Assembly (NCBI GenBank): GCA_902803795.1
Contig: CADCRC010000093.1
Location: forward strand, 1-9,647
Length of the DNA: 9,647 nucleotides
Reading direction: 5' to 3'
Source: an uncultured Erysipelotrichaceae bacterium
Lineage (GTDB): Bacteria > Bacillota_I > Bacilli_A > RF39 > UBA660
The position numbers and the translations under genes were made by a program. Every line of letters begins with the position of its first letter. The first letter of the stretch is position 1. The notes beneath the pieces were generated by a model. The model had not been told where the DNA came from. It saw only the letters and a program-made list of their open reading frames with translations, and made no database searches. Positions 1 to 6,206 of this stretch are shown piece after piece.

Positions 1-84
1 AACTCTTAATAAAATAATTAAAAGCAATAAACACATAATTAATAAAATATATTTCATTCTTTTATTTTGAATACTTTGAAACAT
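1..84 (-). CDS. Partial N-terminus of a membrane-anchored or secreted protein (cut by window edge)
   Basis: An open frame begins at an ATG (84-82) and stays open for 28 codons to the left edge, so the rest lies outside the window. A GGTGAA ribosome site (94-89) sits 4 bases before the ATG, the same arrangement as several certain starts in this window; a second in-frame ATG at 57 has only a weak purine stretch before it. The peptide opens MFQSIQNKRMK and then becomes an almost unbroken run of Leu/Ile from about residue 12, which reads as a signal anchor or signal peptide with a basic N-terminus on the cytoplasmic side. It lies directly after the sugar operon terminator and may have its own -10 element. 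Function cannot be judged from this fragment. In DNA this AT-rich, a hydrophobic open frame can arise by chance, so confidence is moderate. Confidence 0.45.
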   Translation of the reverse strand, partial: MFQSIQNKRMKYILLIMCLLLLIILLRV

Positions 85-99
85 ATAGTTCACCAATTA

Positions 100-105
100 A
101 TTATA
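100..105 (-). promoter_or_regulatory. Possible -10 promoter element for the left-edge gene
   Basis: A perfect TATAAT reads on the minus strand 15 bases before the ATG at 84, downstream of the operon terminator. No good -35 element is seen at 17 bases, where the position falls inside the terminator hairpin. A start about 7 bases downstream would leave a leader of roughly 10 bases that just includes the GGTGAA ribosome site. TATAAT is easily found by chance in AT-rich DNA, so this is tentative. Confidence 0.3.
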
Positions 106-111
106 TGAGTA

Positions 112-147
112 AATAAAAAAATATACTATATATTAGTATATTTTTTA
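112..147 (-). terminator. Rho-independent terminator of the sugar operon
   Basis: A perfect 13-bp inverted repeat (116-128 paired with 134-146) has a 5-base loop. On the minus strand the second arm runs into seven U, then an A and three more U. The first arm begins in the stop codon of the glycosyltransferase gene (145-147), so termination directly follows translation. The stem is mostly A:T with one G:C pair, so its strength depends on length. The arms are A-rich and T-rich on both sides, so some activity on the plus strand is possible. Confidence 0.8.
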
Positions 148-1080
148 ATCAAAATTAATTCTAGATTCTTCAACAACTAATGGTCTTTTCATTACCCTAG
201 TATTAATACTCAAAATATATTCACTTAATAGTCCTATAAAGAATAATAAAATTGATCCCATAAAGAATTGACCTATTAAAATAGGAGCTACACCAGCAGA
301 AAATTTATCCCAAAAGATTAATTTTTGTATTAAATATACCATTCCGACTATAAAACTTAATACAGCTGTGAATAATCCAAAAAAAGTAGCAATTCTCATA
401 ATTCCTTTTGTATATGATGTAATTCCTATCATTCCAACATCATACAATGAATACCAATTATTTTTTGTTTTTCCTTTTCTTCTTTTCTGTTGTGTATATT
501 CAATTTCTTTTCGATCATATCCTAGTTCAGCAACTATTCCTCTTAAATATGGTTGGCTATCTTCTAAAGTTTTTAATAAATCAATAAATTTTTTATCATA
601 AAGACCAAATCCTGTAAAATGCTCTATTTGGTCAACAGAAGAAAACTTTTTTATTAATTTGTAATAACAAGATCTTATAAAATACATTAGTTTCTTTTCT
701 TTGCTTTTACTTTTAATACCTATAACAATTTTATATCCATTTTCCCATTCTTTTACAAACTTATGAATCATTTCAACTGGATCTTGAAAATCAGCACACA
801 TTAATACTGTGGCATCTCCGGTTGTTTGCAATAAACCATAAAATGGTGAATTAAATTGTCCAAAATTCTTTGTATTAAAAATTGCTTTAATCTTTTTATC
901 ATTCTTACAAAGTTTCTTTATTTTATCTCTAGTATTATCGGTTGAATGATTATCAATAAAAACTATTTCATAATCATATTTTGGCAAATTTTCTTTAAAC
1001 TCATCTTTTAAACATTTACATAATAATTCAACATTTTCTTCTTCATTAAATGTTGGTATTAATACACTAATCTTTTTCAT
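145..1080 (-). CDS. GtrB/DPM1-like polyprenyl-phosphate glycosyltransferase (GT2)
   Basis: This 311-residue protein is a family 2 glycosyltransferase of the DPM1/GtrB type, which moves a sugar from a nucleotide sugar to undecaprenyl or dolichyl phosphate on the cytoplasmic face of the membrane. Seen in the sequence: an N-terminal beta strand and nucleotide site (VLIPTFNEEENV, 6-17), a FIDNHSTDNT segment (41-50), the metal-binding ADFQDP (96-101), a basic QKRRKGKTKNN loop (198-208) where this family has its conserved R/K-G-S/T-K motif, and two C-terminal membrane helices at about 229-253 and 264-290 followed by a basic tail with RPL. Length and layout fit the family. Its ATG overlaps the end of the SDR gene by 14 bases and is preceded by a purine-rich GAAGAGAGAAAG. 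Being last in a CDP-sugar operon that also encodes GtrA, it probably loads the operon's own sugar onto the lipid carrier. Family is sure; the sugar is inferred. Confidence 0.9.
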   Translation of the reverse strand: MKKISVLIPTFNEEENVELLCKCLKDEFKENLPKYDYEIVFIDNHSTDNTRDKIKKLCKNDKKIKAIFNTKNFGQFNSPFYGLLQTTGDATVLMCADFQDPVEMIHKFVKEWENGYKIVIGIKSKSKEKKLMYFIRSCYYKLIKKFSSVDQIEHFTGFGLYDKKFIDLLKTLEDSQPYLRGIVAELGYDRKEIEYTQQKRRKGKTKNNWYSLYDVGMIGITSYTKGIMRIATFFGLFTAVLSFIVGMVYLIQKLIFWDKFSAGVAPILIGQFFMGSILLFFIGLLSEYILSINTRVMKRPLVVEESRINFD

Positions 1081-2014
1081 AATTCTTTCTCTCTTCTAAA
1101 ATTTCATTTATTCCATCACTAAATTTAACTTTAGGCTCCCAGTTTATTGCTTTTTTTAATTTTGATATACATGGATTTATGCTTACAATACCAGATTCCG
1201 GATAAGGAACTGCTCCAAAATTCATATTACTTTTTGAATTTATAATACCATATATTTCAGAAATAAAATCTTTTAATATTCTAGTATCATCACTACCAAA
1301 ATTATATATTCCAGGTGTATTTACATTTTGCAATTTTATTAATGCATCAACTGCATCTTTAATATTTAAGTAATTCCAAGTCTGAATACATTCAGTTAAG
1401 TTTAAATCTTCATTTTTTAACATCTTATCTATAGAACTAATAATTAATGTTTTTTCATTATCACCTAGTCCATATAAACTAAAGAATCTTGGTTCAATAA
1501 ACGTTATATTATTTTCTCGGCAAAATGATTTAGCATAATTACAAAATTCAAGCTTATATTTTCCATATTCTGTAACTGGTTTTTCTATAGTTTCTTCAGT
1601 TATACATTCATCATGTATTCCATATTCTGCTTGTGATCCAGCAGAAATAAATGTTTTACAGCATAGTTTATTAGCTGCAACTAAAGCATTAATAGAATAA
1701 TGATAATTATTTTGCTGTATGACTTTATCATCTCTTTCTAATCCTCTTGTTCCATTCCATGCTAGATGATAAAAAACATCACAATTCATTTTAACTAAAT
1801 CTGGCAATCTTTCTATTTCTTCCATATCTAATTCAATTATTTTTATTTTCTTATATTTAGATAATAAATTTAATTTAGTGGAATTCTTTCTAACTATTGC
1901 AACTATATTATAGTTTTTATTATATAAGCCTTTTATTAAATTAGTGCCAATAAAACTTGTTGCACCTGTTATAAATATAGTTTTTAAATCATCTTTTTTA
2001 TTATGAGTATTCAT
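1067..2014 (-). CDS. Extended SDR sugar reductase/epimerase, likely last step of CDP-sugar synthesis
   Basis: This 315-residue NAD(P)-dependent protein belongs to the extended short-chain dehydrogenase (epimerase/dehydratase) family. Visible: the dinucleotide-binding TGATSFIG (16-23), a HLAWNG segment (83-88) lining the cofactor site, SAGSQAEYG (124-132) with the likely catalytic Ser, and the catalytic Tyr150 and Lys154 in EYGKYK (YxxxK). C-terminal features GIYNFGS (235-241) and NWEPKVKFSDGI (291-302) are typical of sugar SDRs. It sits between the transketolase pair and the lipid glycosyltransferase. The comparable slot holds the abequose/paratose synthases (RfbJ, RfbS) in CDP-dideoxyhexose clusters and the YerF reductase in yersiniose synthesis. 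I infer it reduces the keto group left after the two-carbon transfer, or the C4 ketone. A GGTGAT ribosome site overlaps the preceding stop codon, 3 bases before the ATG. Exact substrate and stereochemistry are unknown. Confidence 0.88.
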   Translation of the reverse strand: MNTHNKKDDLKTIFITGATSFIGTNLIKGLYNKNYNIVAIVRKNSTKLNLLSKYKKIKIIELDMEEIERLPDLVKMNCDVFYHLAWNGTRGLERDDKVIQQNNYHYSINALVAANKLCCKTFISAGSQAEYGIHDECITEETIEKPVTEYGKYKLEFCNYAKSFCRENNITFIEPRFFSLYGLGDNEKTLIISSIDKMLKNEDLNLTECIQTWNYLNIKDAVDALIKLQNVNTPGIYNFGSDDTRILKDFISEIYGIINSKSNMNFGAVPYPESGIVSINPCISKLKKAINWEPKVKFSDGINEILEERKNYEKD

Positions 2015-2017
2015 ACT

Positions 2018-2023
2018 ATCACC
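2018..2023 (-). promoter_or_regulatory. GGTGAT ribosome binding site overlapping the transketolase stop
   Basis: GGTGAT on the minus strand matches the 3' part of the full Shine-Dalgarno consensus (AGGAGGTGAT) and lies 3 bases before the SDR ATG at 2014. Its first G is the last base of the upstream TAG stop codon (2025-2023), which suggests translational coupling. Confidence 0.6.
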
Positions 2024-2961
2024 TATTTTAGTAACATTTCTAATGATGCTTTTATAATTCCCTCTGTATCATATCCATATTTATTATATAAATAACCAGC
2101 ATGCCCAATTACTCCATATGTATCTGGTATACCGAGGATTTTAAAATCTACATCTAAATTATTTTTTGCTATTACAGAAGCAACCATTGAACCCAAACCA
2201 CCAATAACATTATGGTCTTGTGCAACAATAATGTGCTTTGTCTTAGCTGCTTCTATTATAGCACTTTCATCTATTGGTTTTATAGTATGCATATCTATAA
2301 CTTTAAAATTTTTCCTTGTTTTTTCTTTAATAATTTTACTAGCCTCTATTGCATATTGAACTGTAACACCAGAGCATATAATTGCTCCATCATCACCATT
2401 AACAGGGATATTTGCTTTACCTAATTCAAACTTAGTATTACTGTTATAAATAGAAACTACACTTTCTGTAGTTATACGAAAATACATTGGTTTTTCTATT
2501 TTAGTAGATATATTAAGTAATTTTTCTGCTTCAATTTTATCAGATGGTTCTACAACAATCATATTAGGAATGGAACACATAATTCCACAATCTTCTATTG
2601 CCCAATGTGTTGGTCCAGAGATTCCACCAGAAAGACCCGAATACACTGAAATCAATTTAACATTTTTATTACCATAAGCTACATCTGTTCTAACTTGTTC
2701 ACAAGCTCTCATTGACATAAATGGAGCCATTGTAAATGCATAAGGTTTAAATCCTTCTGATGCTAAGCCAGCTGAAAAACTAATCATGTTTTGCTCTGCT
2801 ATACCAACATTAAATGAACGATTAGGATTTTTTTCAACAAAGTTTTTGTTTCGACAAGTTCCCATTAAATCAGCATTAACTACAACTATTTTTTCATCTT
2901 TACTTCCAATATCTAACATGTAGTTGCCAACAACATCTCTTAAAAAGATTTTATCATTCAT
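2023..2961 (-). CDS. Transketolase-like protein, C-terminal subunit
   Basis: This 312-residue subunit carries the pyrimidine-binding (Pyr) and C-terminal domains of transketolase, which with its partner binds thiamine diphosphate and transfers a two-carbon ketol unit. Seen: NADL (29-32), the GIAEQNM motif (53-59) with Glu56 as the cofactor-activating glutamate, GPTHWAIED (116-124) corresponding to the GPTHQ region of full-length transketolases, and a C-terminal domain from about 190 with AQDHNVIGGLGS (247-258). I start at the ATG at 2961 because a near-perfect AAGGGAGGTG lies 6 bases upstream. An in-frame ATG at 3033 would add 24 residues inside the partner gene without such a site. The start overlaps the N-subunit stop by 8 bases (ATGAATGA), so the subunits are translationally coupled and probably made in equal amounts. 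Placement right after rfbFGH argues for a dedicated sugar-modifying enzyme rather than pentose phosphate metabolism; that role is inferred. Confidence 0.9.
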   Translation of the reverse strand: MNDKIFLRDVVGNYMLDIGSKDEKIVVVNADLMGTCRNKNFVEKNPNRSFNVGIAEQNMISFSAGLASEGFKPYAFTMAPFMSMRACEQVRTDVAYGNKNVKLISVYSGLSGGISGPTHWAIEDCGIMCSIPNMIVVEPSDKIEAEKLLNISTKIEKPMYFRITTESVVSIYNSNTKFELGKANIPVNGDDGAIICSGVTVQYAIEASKIIKEKTRKNFKVIDMHTIKPIDESAIIEAAKTKHIIVAQDHNVIGGLGSMVASVIAKNNLDVDFKILGIPDTYGVIGHAGYLYNKYGYDTEGIIKASLEMLLK

Positions 2962-3802
2962 TGTTAGCACCTCCCTTATTTTGAAGGCTAGATATAGCCA
3001 TATCATATTGTTCTTGGCTAATCTTTCCAGCATGCCATCTCACATTATTTTCCATAAATGTTACCCCACAACCTTTTATTGTATGAGCAACCACTACTGT
3101 TGGAATTTCTGAATCAGATTTTGGAAGATTGTCTACAGCATTTACTATACTTTCTATATCATTCCCATTTATATTAATTACATTCCATCCGAATGCTTTA
3201 TATTTATTTCCAATATCTCCTAGTGATGTTATATCATTAATACTTCCATCAGCTTCAAGATTATTATTATCTATAAACACAACAAGATTTCCTAATTTAT
3301 ATTTTACAGCATTCATCGCTGCTTCCCATACAGAGCCTTCAGATTGCTCACCATCACCCATTAAAACATATACATAATTCTTTTTGTTTTGTTTTAATTT
3401 TAAGCCCATAGCAATACCGCAAGCAATAGGCAAACCATGTCCTAAGCTTCCAGTTGAAACTTCTACATATGGATTTTTTAAATCGCATGCATGCATAGCA
3501 AACATACCACCATCTTTAGCATATTCTGAATACACTAATTCTTCCTTAAAGCATCCTAACATAGACTGTTCAAAGTTTAATAACGCTGAAGCATGACCTT
3601 TTGATAATATAAAACGATCCCTATTTTCATCTTTAGGATCTTCTATATTATATTTTATTTTATACTGCCATAAAACTGTCATAATATCCGCAGATGATAA
3701 ATCTCCACCTATATGTATTGATTCTTTTGTGGCTAAATTTAATAAATTAGTTTTTATTATTAATGATTTATTTTCTAAATCTTGTATAATTTTACTTTTC
3801 AT
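2954..3802 (-). CDS. Transketolase-like protein, N-terminal (ThDP diphosphate-binding) subunit
   Basis: This 282-residue subunit holds the PP domain that binds the diphosphate of thiamine diphosphate through Mg2+. Counting from the ATG at 3802: HIGGDLSSAD (30-39), SKGHAS (67-72), STGSLGHGLP (116-125), the cofactor motif beginning GDGEQSEG (149-156) and closing with DNNN (178-181), and a conserved C-terminal stretch with ENNVRWHAG (251-259). It lacks the Pyr and C-terminal domains, which the next gene supplies, so it is half of a split transketolase of the kind common in Firmicutes and Archaea. I prefer the start at 3802 because GGTGAA lies 4 bases upstream; the in-frame ATG at 3814 (four residues longer, overlapping rfbH by 11 bases) has no ribosome site. 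Only one base separates the rfbH stop from this start. The acceptor is probably the product of RfbH (inference). Confidence 0.9.
   Translation of the reverse strand: MKSKIIQDLENKSLIIKTNLLNLATKESIHIGGDLSSADIMTVLWQYKIKYNIEDPKDENRDRFILSKGHASALLNFEQSMLGCFKEELVYSEYAKDGGMFAMHACDLKNPYVEVSTGSLGHGLPIACGIAMGLKLKQNKKNYVYVLMGDGEQSEGSVWEAAMNAVKYKLGNLVVFIDNNNLEADGSINDITSLGDIGNKYKAFGWNVININGNDIESIVNAVDNLPKSDSEIPTVVVAHTIKGCGVTFMENNVRWHAGKISQEQYDMAISSLQNKGGANNE
2968..2977 (-). promoter_or_regulatory. Strong ribosome site setting the start of the C-terminal transketolase subunit
   Basis: AAGGGAGGTG on the minus strand lies inside the last codons of the N-terminal subunit gene, 6 bases before the ATG at 2961. 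It decides against the in-frame ATG at 3033. Confidence 0.75.
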
Positions 3803-3803
3803 A

Positions 3804-5135
3804 TTATTCACCATTAAAATAATTAATTAAGCACTTTGACATATAATCTAACATTTTTTTAGTCATACCAGGATATACACCAATCCAAAATGTATTCTCC
3901 ATAATTTTTTCAGTATTTTTTAAATCTCCAATTACTCTATATGCATTAGTATTTCTAATTGAATCAAAACATGGGTGCTTAATAATATTACCGCTAAATA
4001 ATAATCTGGTCTGAATATTATGACTCTCAAGATAACGAGTTACATTATCTCTAATGCCTTCTTCTCTTACAGTAATTAAGAAACCAAACCAAGATGGATT
4101 ACTATTATCATTTGGCTCTGGCAAAATAATTCTATCTTTAATGCATTCTAATCTACTATATAGATATTGCCAATTCTTTTGCCTCTTCTTTATAAAAGAA
4201 GGCAATTTTTTAAGTTGCTCACATCCTATAGCCGCTTGCATATCTGTTACTTTTAAATTATATCCTAGGTGACTATAAACATATTTGTGATCATATCCAA
4301 ATGGTAGATTACCAAATTGCTTGTCAAAACGATGATTACAAAAATTGTCTTTACCTGATGGACATATGCAATCTCTTCCCCAATCACGATATGATAAAAT
4401 TAATTTATTTAATAAAGGATTATCAGTATATACACACCCTCCCTCACCCATAGTCATATGATGTGGTGGATAAAAACTTGATGTACCTATGTCTCCCCAA
4501 GTACCAGTATATTTTGTTACTCCATTAATAGTGTATGTACTACCTAATGCATCGCAATTATCTTCAACTAGCCATAAATTATGTTTATCACAAAAATTTT
4601 TAACTGTTTGTATGTCAAAAGGATTACCCAAAGTATGAGCAATAAATACTGCTTTTGTTTTTTTGCTTAATGCTTCTTCTAAACTTTTTACATCTATATT
4701 ATATTCAGGAATTGTTACATCAACAAATACTGGCACTGCCCCATACTGTAGAATAGGCGCAATAGTTGTTGGAAAGCCACACGCAACTGTAATTACTTCA
4801 TCTCCCCTTTTGATTTGTCTATCACCAAGCTCTGGAGCTGTCAAAACAGAAAAAGCTATTAAATTAGCAGATGAACCACTATTAACAAGATGAGCATATT
4901 TTACACCAATCCATTTAGCAAAATCTTTTTCAAATTTTTCTGAAAATCTTCCTGTTGTCAACCAAAAATCAAGCATAGCATCAGTTAACGCACACATTTC
5001 TTTTTCATTATATATACGTGAAGCATATGGTATTCTATCTCCCTCTACATACTTTGGAGACTTCTTAAACTTTTTATAGTATTCTACTACCATTTCTTTA
5101 ATTTTTTTTCTAGCTTCTTCTTCGTTTTGAAACAT
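3804..5135 (-). CDS. rfbH: CDP-4-keto-6-deoxy-D-glucose 3-dehydratase (E1/DdhC type)
   Basis: This 443-residue enzyme removes the C3 hydroxyl of CDP-4-keto-6-deoxyglucose on the way to 3,6-dideoxyhexoses. It has an aminotransferase fold with PMP/PLP but, as known for E1, lacks the Schiff-base lysine. Here SFYPPHHMTMGEGG (220-233) has His225 where aminotransferases have Lys. The [2Fe-2S] ligands are visible as Cys256-X-Cys258-X7-Cys266 in the DWGRDCICPSGKDNFC region, with Cys194 in EDNCDALGS (191-199) as the fourth candidate. By my count Cys194 is 61 residues before Cys256, slightly more than I recall for the Yersinia enzyme, consistent with a small loop insertion. HLVNSGSSAN (82-91) binds the cofactor phosphate. 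Length matches the family. AAAGGA lies 9 bases before the ATG. Known E1 enzymes need the flavin/iron-sulfur reductase E3 (DdhD, RfbI), which is not encoded in the window. Confidence 0.95.
   Translation of the reverse strand: MFQNEEEARKKIKEMVVEYYKKFKKSPKYVEGDRIPYASRIYNEKEMCALTDAMLDFWLTTGRFSEKFEKDFAKWIGVKYAHLVNSGSSANLIAFSVLTAPELGDRQIKRGDEVITVACGFPTTIAPILQYGAVPVFVDVTIPEYNIDVKSLEEALSKKTKAVFIAHTLGNPFDIQTVKNFCDKHNLWLVEDNCDALGSTYTINGVTKYTGTWGDIGTSSFYPPHHMTMGEGGCVYTDNPLLNKLILSYRDWGRDCICPSGKDNFCNHRFDKQFGNLPFGYDHKYVYSHLGYNLKVTDMQAAIGCEQLKKLPSFIKKRQKNWQYLYSRLECIKDRIILPEPNDNSNPSWFGFLITVREEGIRDNVTRYLESHNIQTRLLFSGNIIKHPCFDSIRNTNAYRVIGDLKNTEKIMENTFWIGVYPGMTKKMLDYMSKCLINYFNGE
3807..3812 (-). promoter_or_regulatory. 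GGTGAA ribosome site favouring the transketolase N-subunit start at 3802
   Basis: GGTGAA on the minus strand is 4 bases before the ATG at 3802 and lies in the last codons of rfbH. The alternative ATG at 3814 has only A/T-rich sequence upstream. Confidence 0.45.
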
Positions 5136-5153
5136 AATTAAATATCCTTTCGT

Positions 5154-6197
5154 TTATTTTTTTATAGCCATTATATATTCTTCAATTTGTTTGTCCATAA
5201 TTTTCACTACATTTTTGTTTTTATGAAATTCGCAAACTTTCTTAATTGCAGTATCTATATTCCAAACCGGATTCCATCCAAGTTCTTTATGTATCTTACT
5301 GCAATTAAGTAATAATAACCCCGCTTCATGAGGAGCATTATTATTTGAGCTAATAATATATTTAGCATCTCCCCAAAATTTACAGAATTTTTTAGCTAAT
5401 TCTTCTGTAGTTATACAATCTAATTCTGAGGGGCCAACATTAAAATGTTTTATGTCATCAAATTTTTGAGAACCTACTAGTAAATATGCAAATAGTGGAT
5501 CTAAAACATGTTGAAACGGCCTTACAGAATTTGGATTTCTAATAATGATTGATTTACCACTTTGAGCAGCTTTTACACAATCAGGCATTATTCGGTTTTC
5601 AGAAAAATCTCCCCCACCAATAACATTTCCAGCTCTCATTGTAACTACTGTTACTCCATTTTCTTTAAGAAAACTTTTATAATAACATTCTGTAATTAAT
5701 TCAGAACAACTTTTAGAATTTGAATAAGGATCTATACCATTTAACACATCGGTTTCAACAAATGGTTGACCTTTTTCGTTGTTTTGATAAACTTTATCAG
5801 TTGTAATATTTATTACAGTTTTAACTGATTTACAATTCTTAACACATTCTAATAGATTCACTGTTCCCATAATATTTGTGTTATATGTATATCGAGGATT
5901 TTTATATCCTTCTAACACTAATGGCTGAGCTGCCAAATGAAAAACAATTTCTGGTTTATATTTTTTAAATACTGAATTTAAATTGTCATAATCAGTAATA
6001 TCTCCGATAATATGTGTAATATCTTTTTCAACTTTTGATAATGTAAATATATTTGGTTTAGTATTTGGAAGTAATGAATATCCAATTACTTTTGCTCCAA
6101 CACTTAAAAGTATCTTAGTAAGCCATGTCCCCTTAAATCCTGTATGCCCTGTAACTAAAACAGTCTTATTTTTATAAAAATCTAGATTTAATTTCAT
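5154..6197 (-). CDS. rfbG: CDP-glucose 4,6-dehydratase
   Basis: This 347-residue extended SDR enzyme converts CDP-glucose to CDP-4-keto-6-deoxyglucose using bound NAD+. Visible: the signature GHTGFKG nucleotide-binding motif (17-23), FHLAAQPLV (86-94), the catalytic TTDKVY (132-137) with Thr133, Asp134 and Lys135 of the dehydratase type, DPYSNSK (156-162) with Tyr158 and Lys162, RAGNVIGGGDFSENRIMPD (188-206) and RPFQHVLDP (226-234), all typical of RfbG rather than of dTDP-glucose dehydratase. I start at the ATG at 6197, preceded by GGTGAT 3 bases upstream and 4 bases after the rfbF stop. The frame also extends to a TTG at 6236 inside rfbF, which would add 13 unconserved residues. Its substrate is the product of the gene before it and its product feeds RfbH. 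Confidence 0.95.
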   Translation of the reverse strand: MKLNLDFYKNKTVLVTGHTGFKGTWLTKILLSVGAKVIGYSLLPNTKPNIFTLSKVEKDITHIIGDITDYDNLNSVFKKYKPEIVFHLAAQPLVLEGYKNPRYTYNTNIMGTVNLLECVKNCKSVKTVINITTDKVYQNNEKGQPFVETDVLNGIDPYSNSKSCSELITECYYKSFLKENGVTVVTMRAGNVIGGGDFSENRIMPDCVKAAQSGKSIIIRNPNSVRPFQHVLDPLFAYLLVGSQKFDDIKHFNVGPSELDCITTEELAKKFCKFWGDAKYIISSNNNAPHEAGLLLLNCSKIHKELGWNPVWNIDTAIKKVCEFHKNKNVVKIMDKQIEEYIMAIKK

Positions 6198-6200
6198 AGT

Positions 6201-6206
6201 ATCACC
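6201..6206 (-). promoter_or_regulatory. GGTGAT ribosome site, containing the rfbF stop, that sets the rfbG start
   Basis: GGTGAT on the minus strand includes the TGA stop codon of rfbF (6204-6202) and lies 3 bases before the rfbG ATG at 6197. Spacing is identical to the SDR gene's GGTGAT site. It supports the ATG over the upstream in-frame TTG at 6236. Confidence 0.6.

Noticed and set aside
112..147. Terminator hairpin as a riboswitch or small RNA
   Set aside because: It is a simple perfect stem with a 5-base loop and a U tract right after a stop codon; nothing else is structured around it.
368..601. Plus-strand open frames within the minus-strand genes (also at 2212, 2924, 3129, 3384, 4054, 4663 and 8660)
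   Set aside because: They lie opposite well-identified genes, have no ribosome sites or recognisable domains, and have the Phe/Ser/Ile-rich composition expected from the reverse complement of Lys/Asn-rich coding sequence.
2962..3033. Upstream ATG start for the C-terminal transketolase subunit
   Set aside because: It adds 24 residues within the partner gene. The ATG at 2961 has a near-perfect ribosome site and gives the usual N-terminus of the family.
2023..3802. Transketolase pair as ordinary pentose phosphate enzymes or as DXP synthase
   Set aside because: Not excluded by motifs, but the coupled placement between rfbH and the SDR gene, with 1-base and 8-base junctions, argues for a pathway-specific role. 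DXP synthase is a single longer protein.
3804..5135. Reading rfbH as a DegT/ArnB-type sugar aminotransferase
   Set aside because: The lysine that binds PLP is replaced by His225 and the iron-sulfur cysteine cluster is present, which defines the 3-dehydratase.
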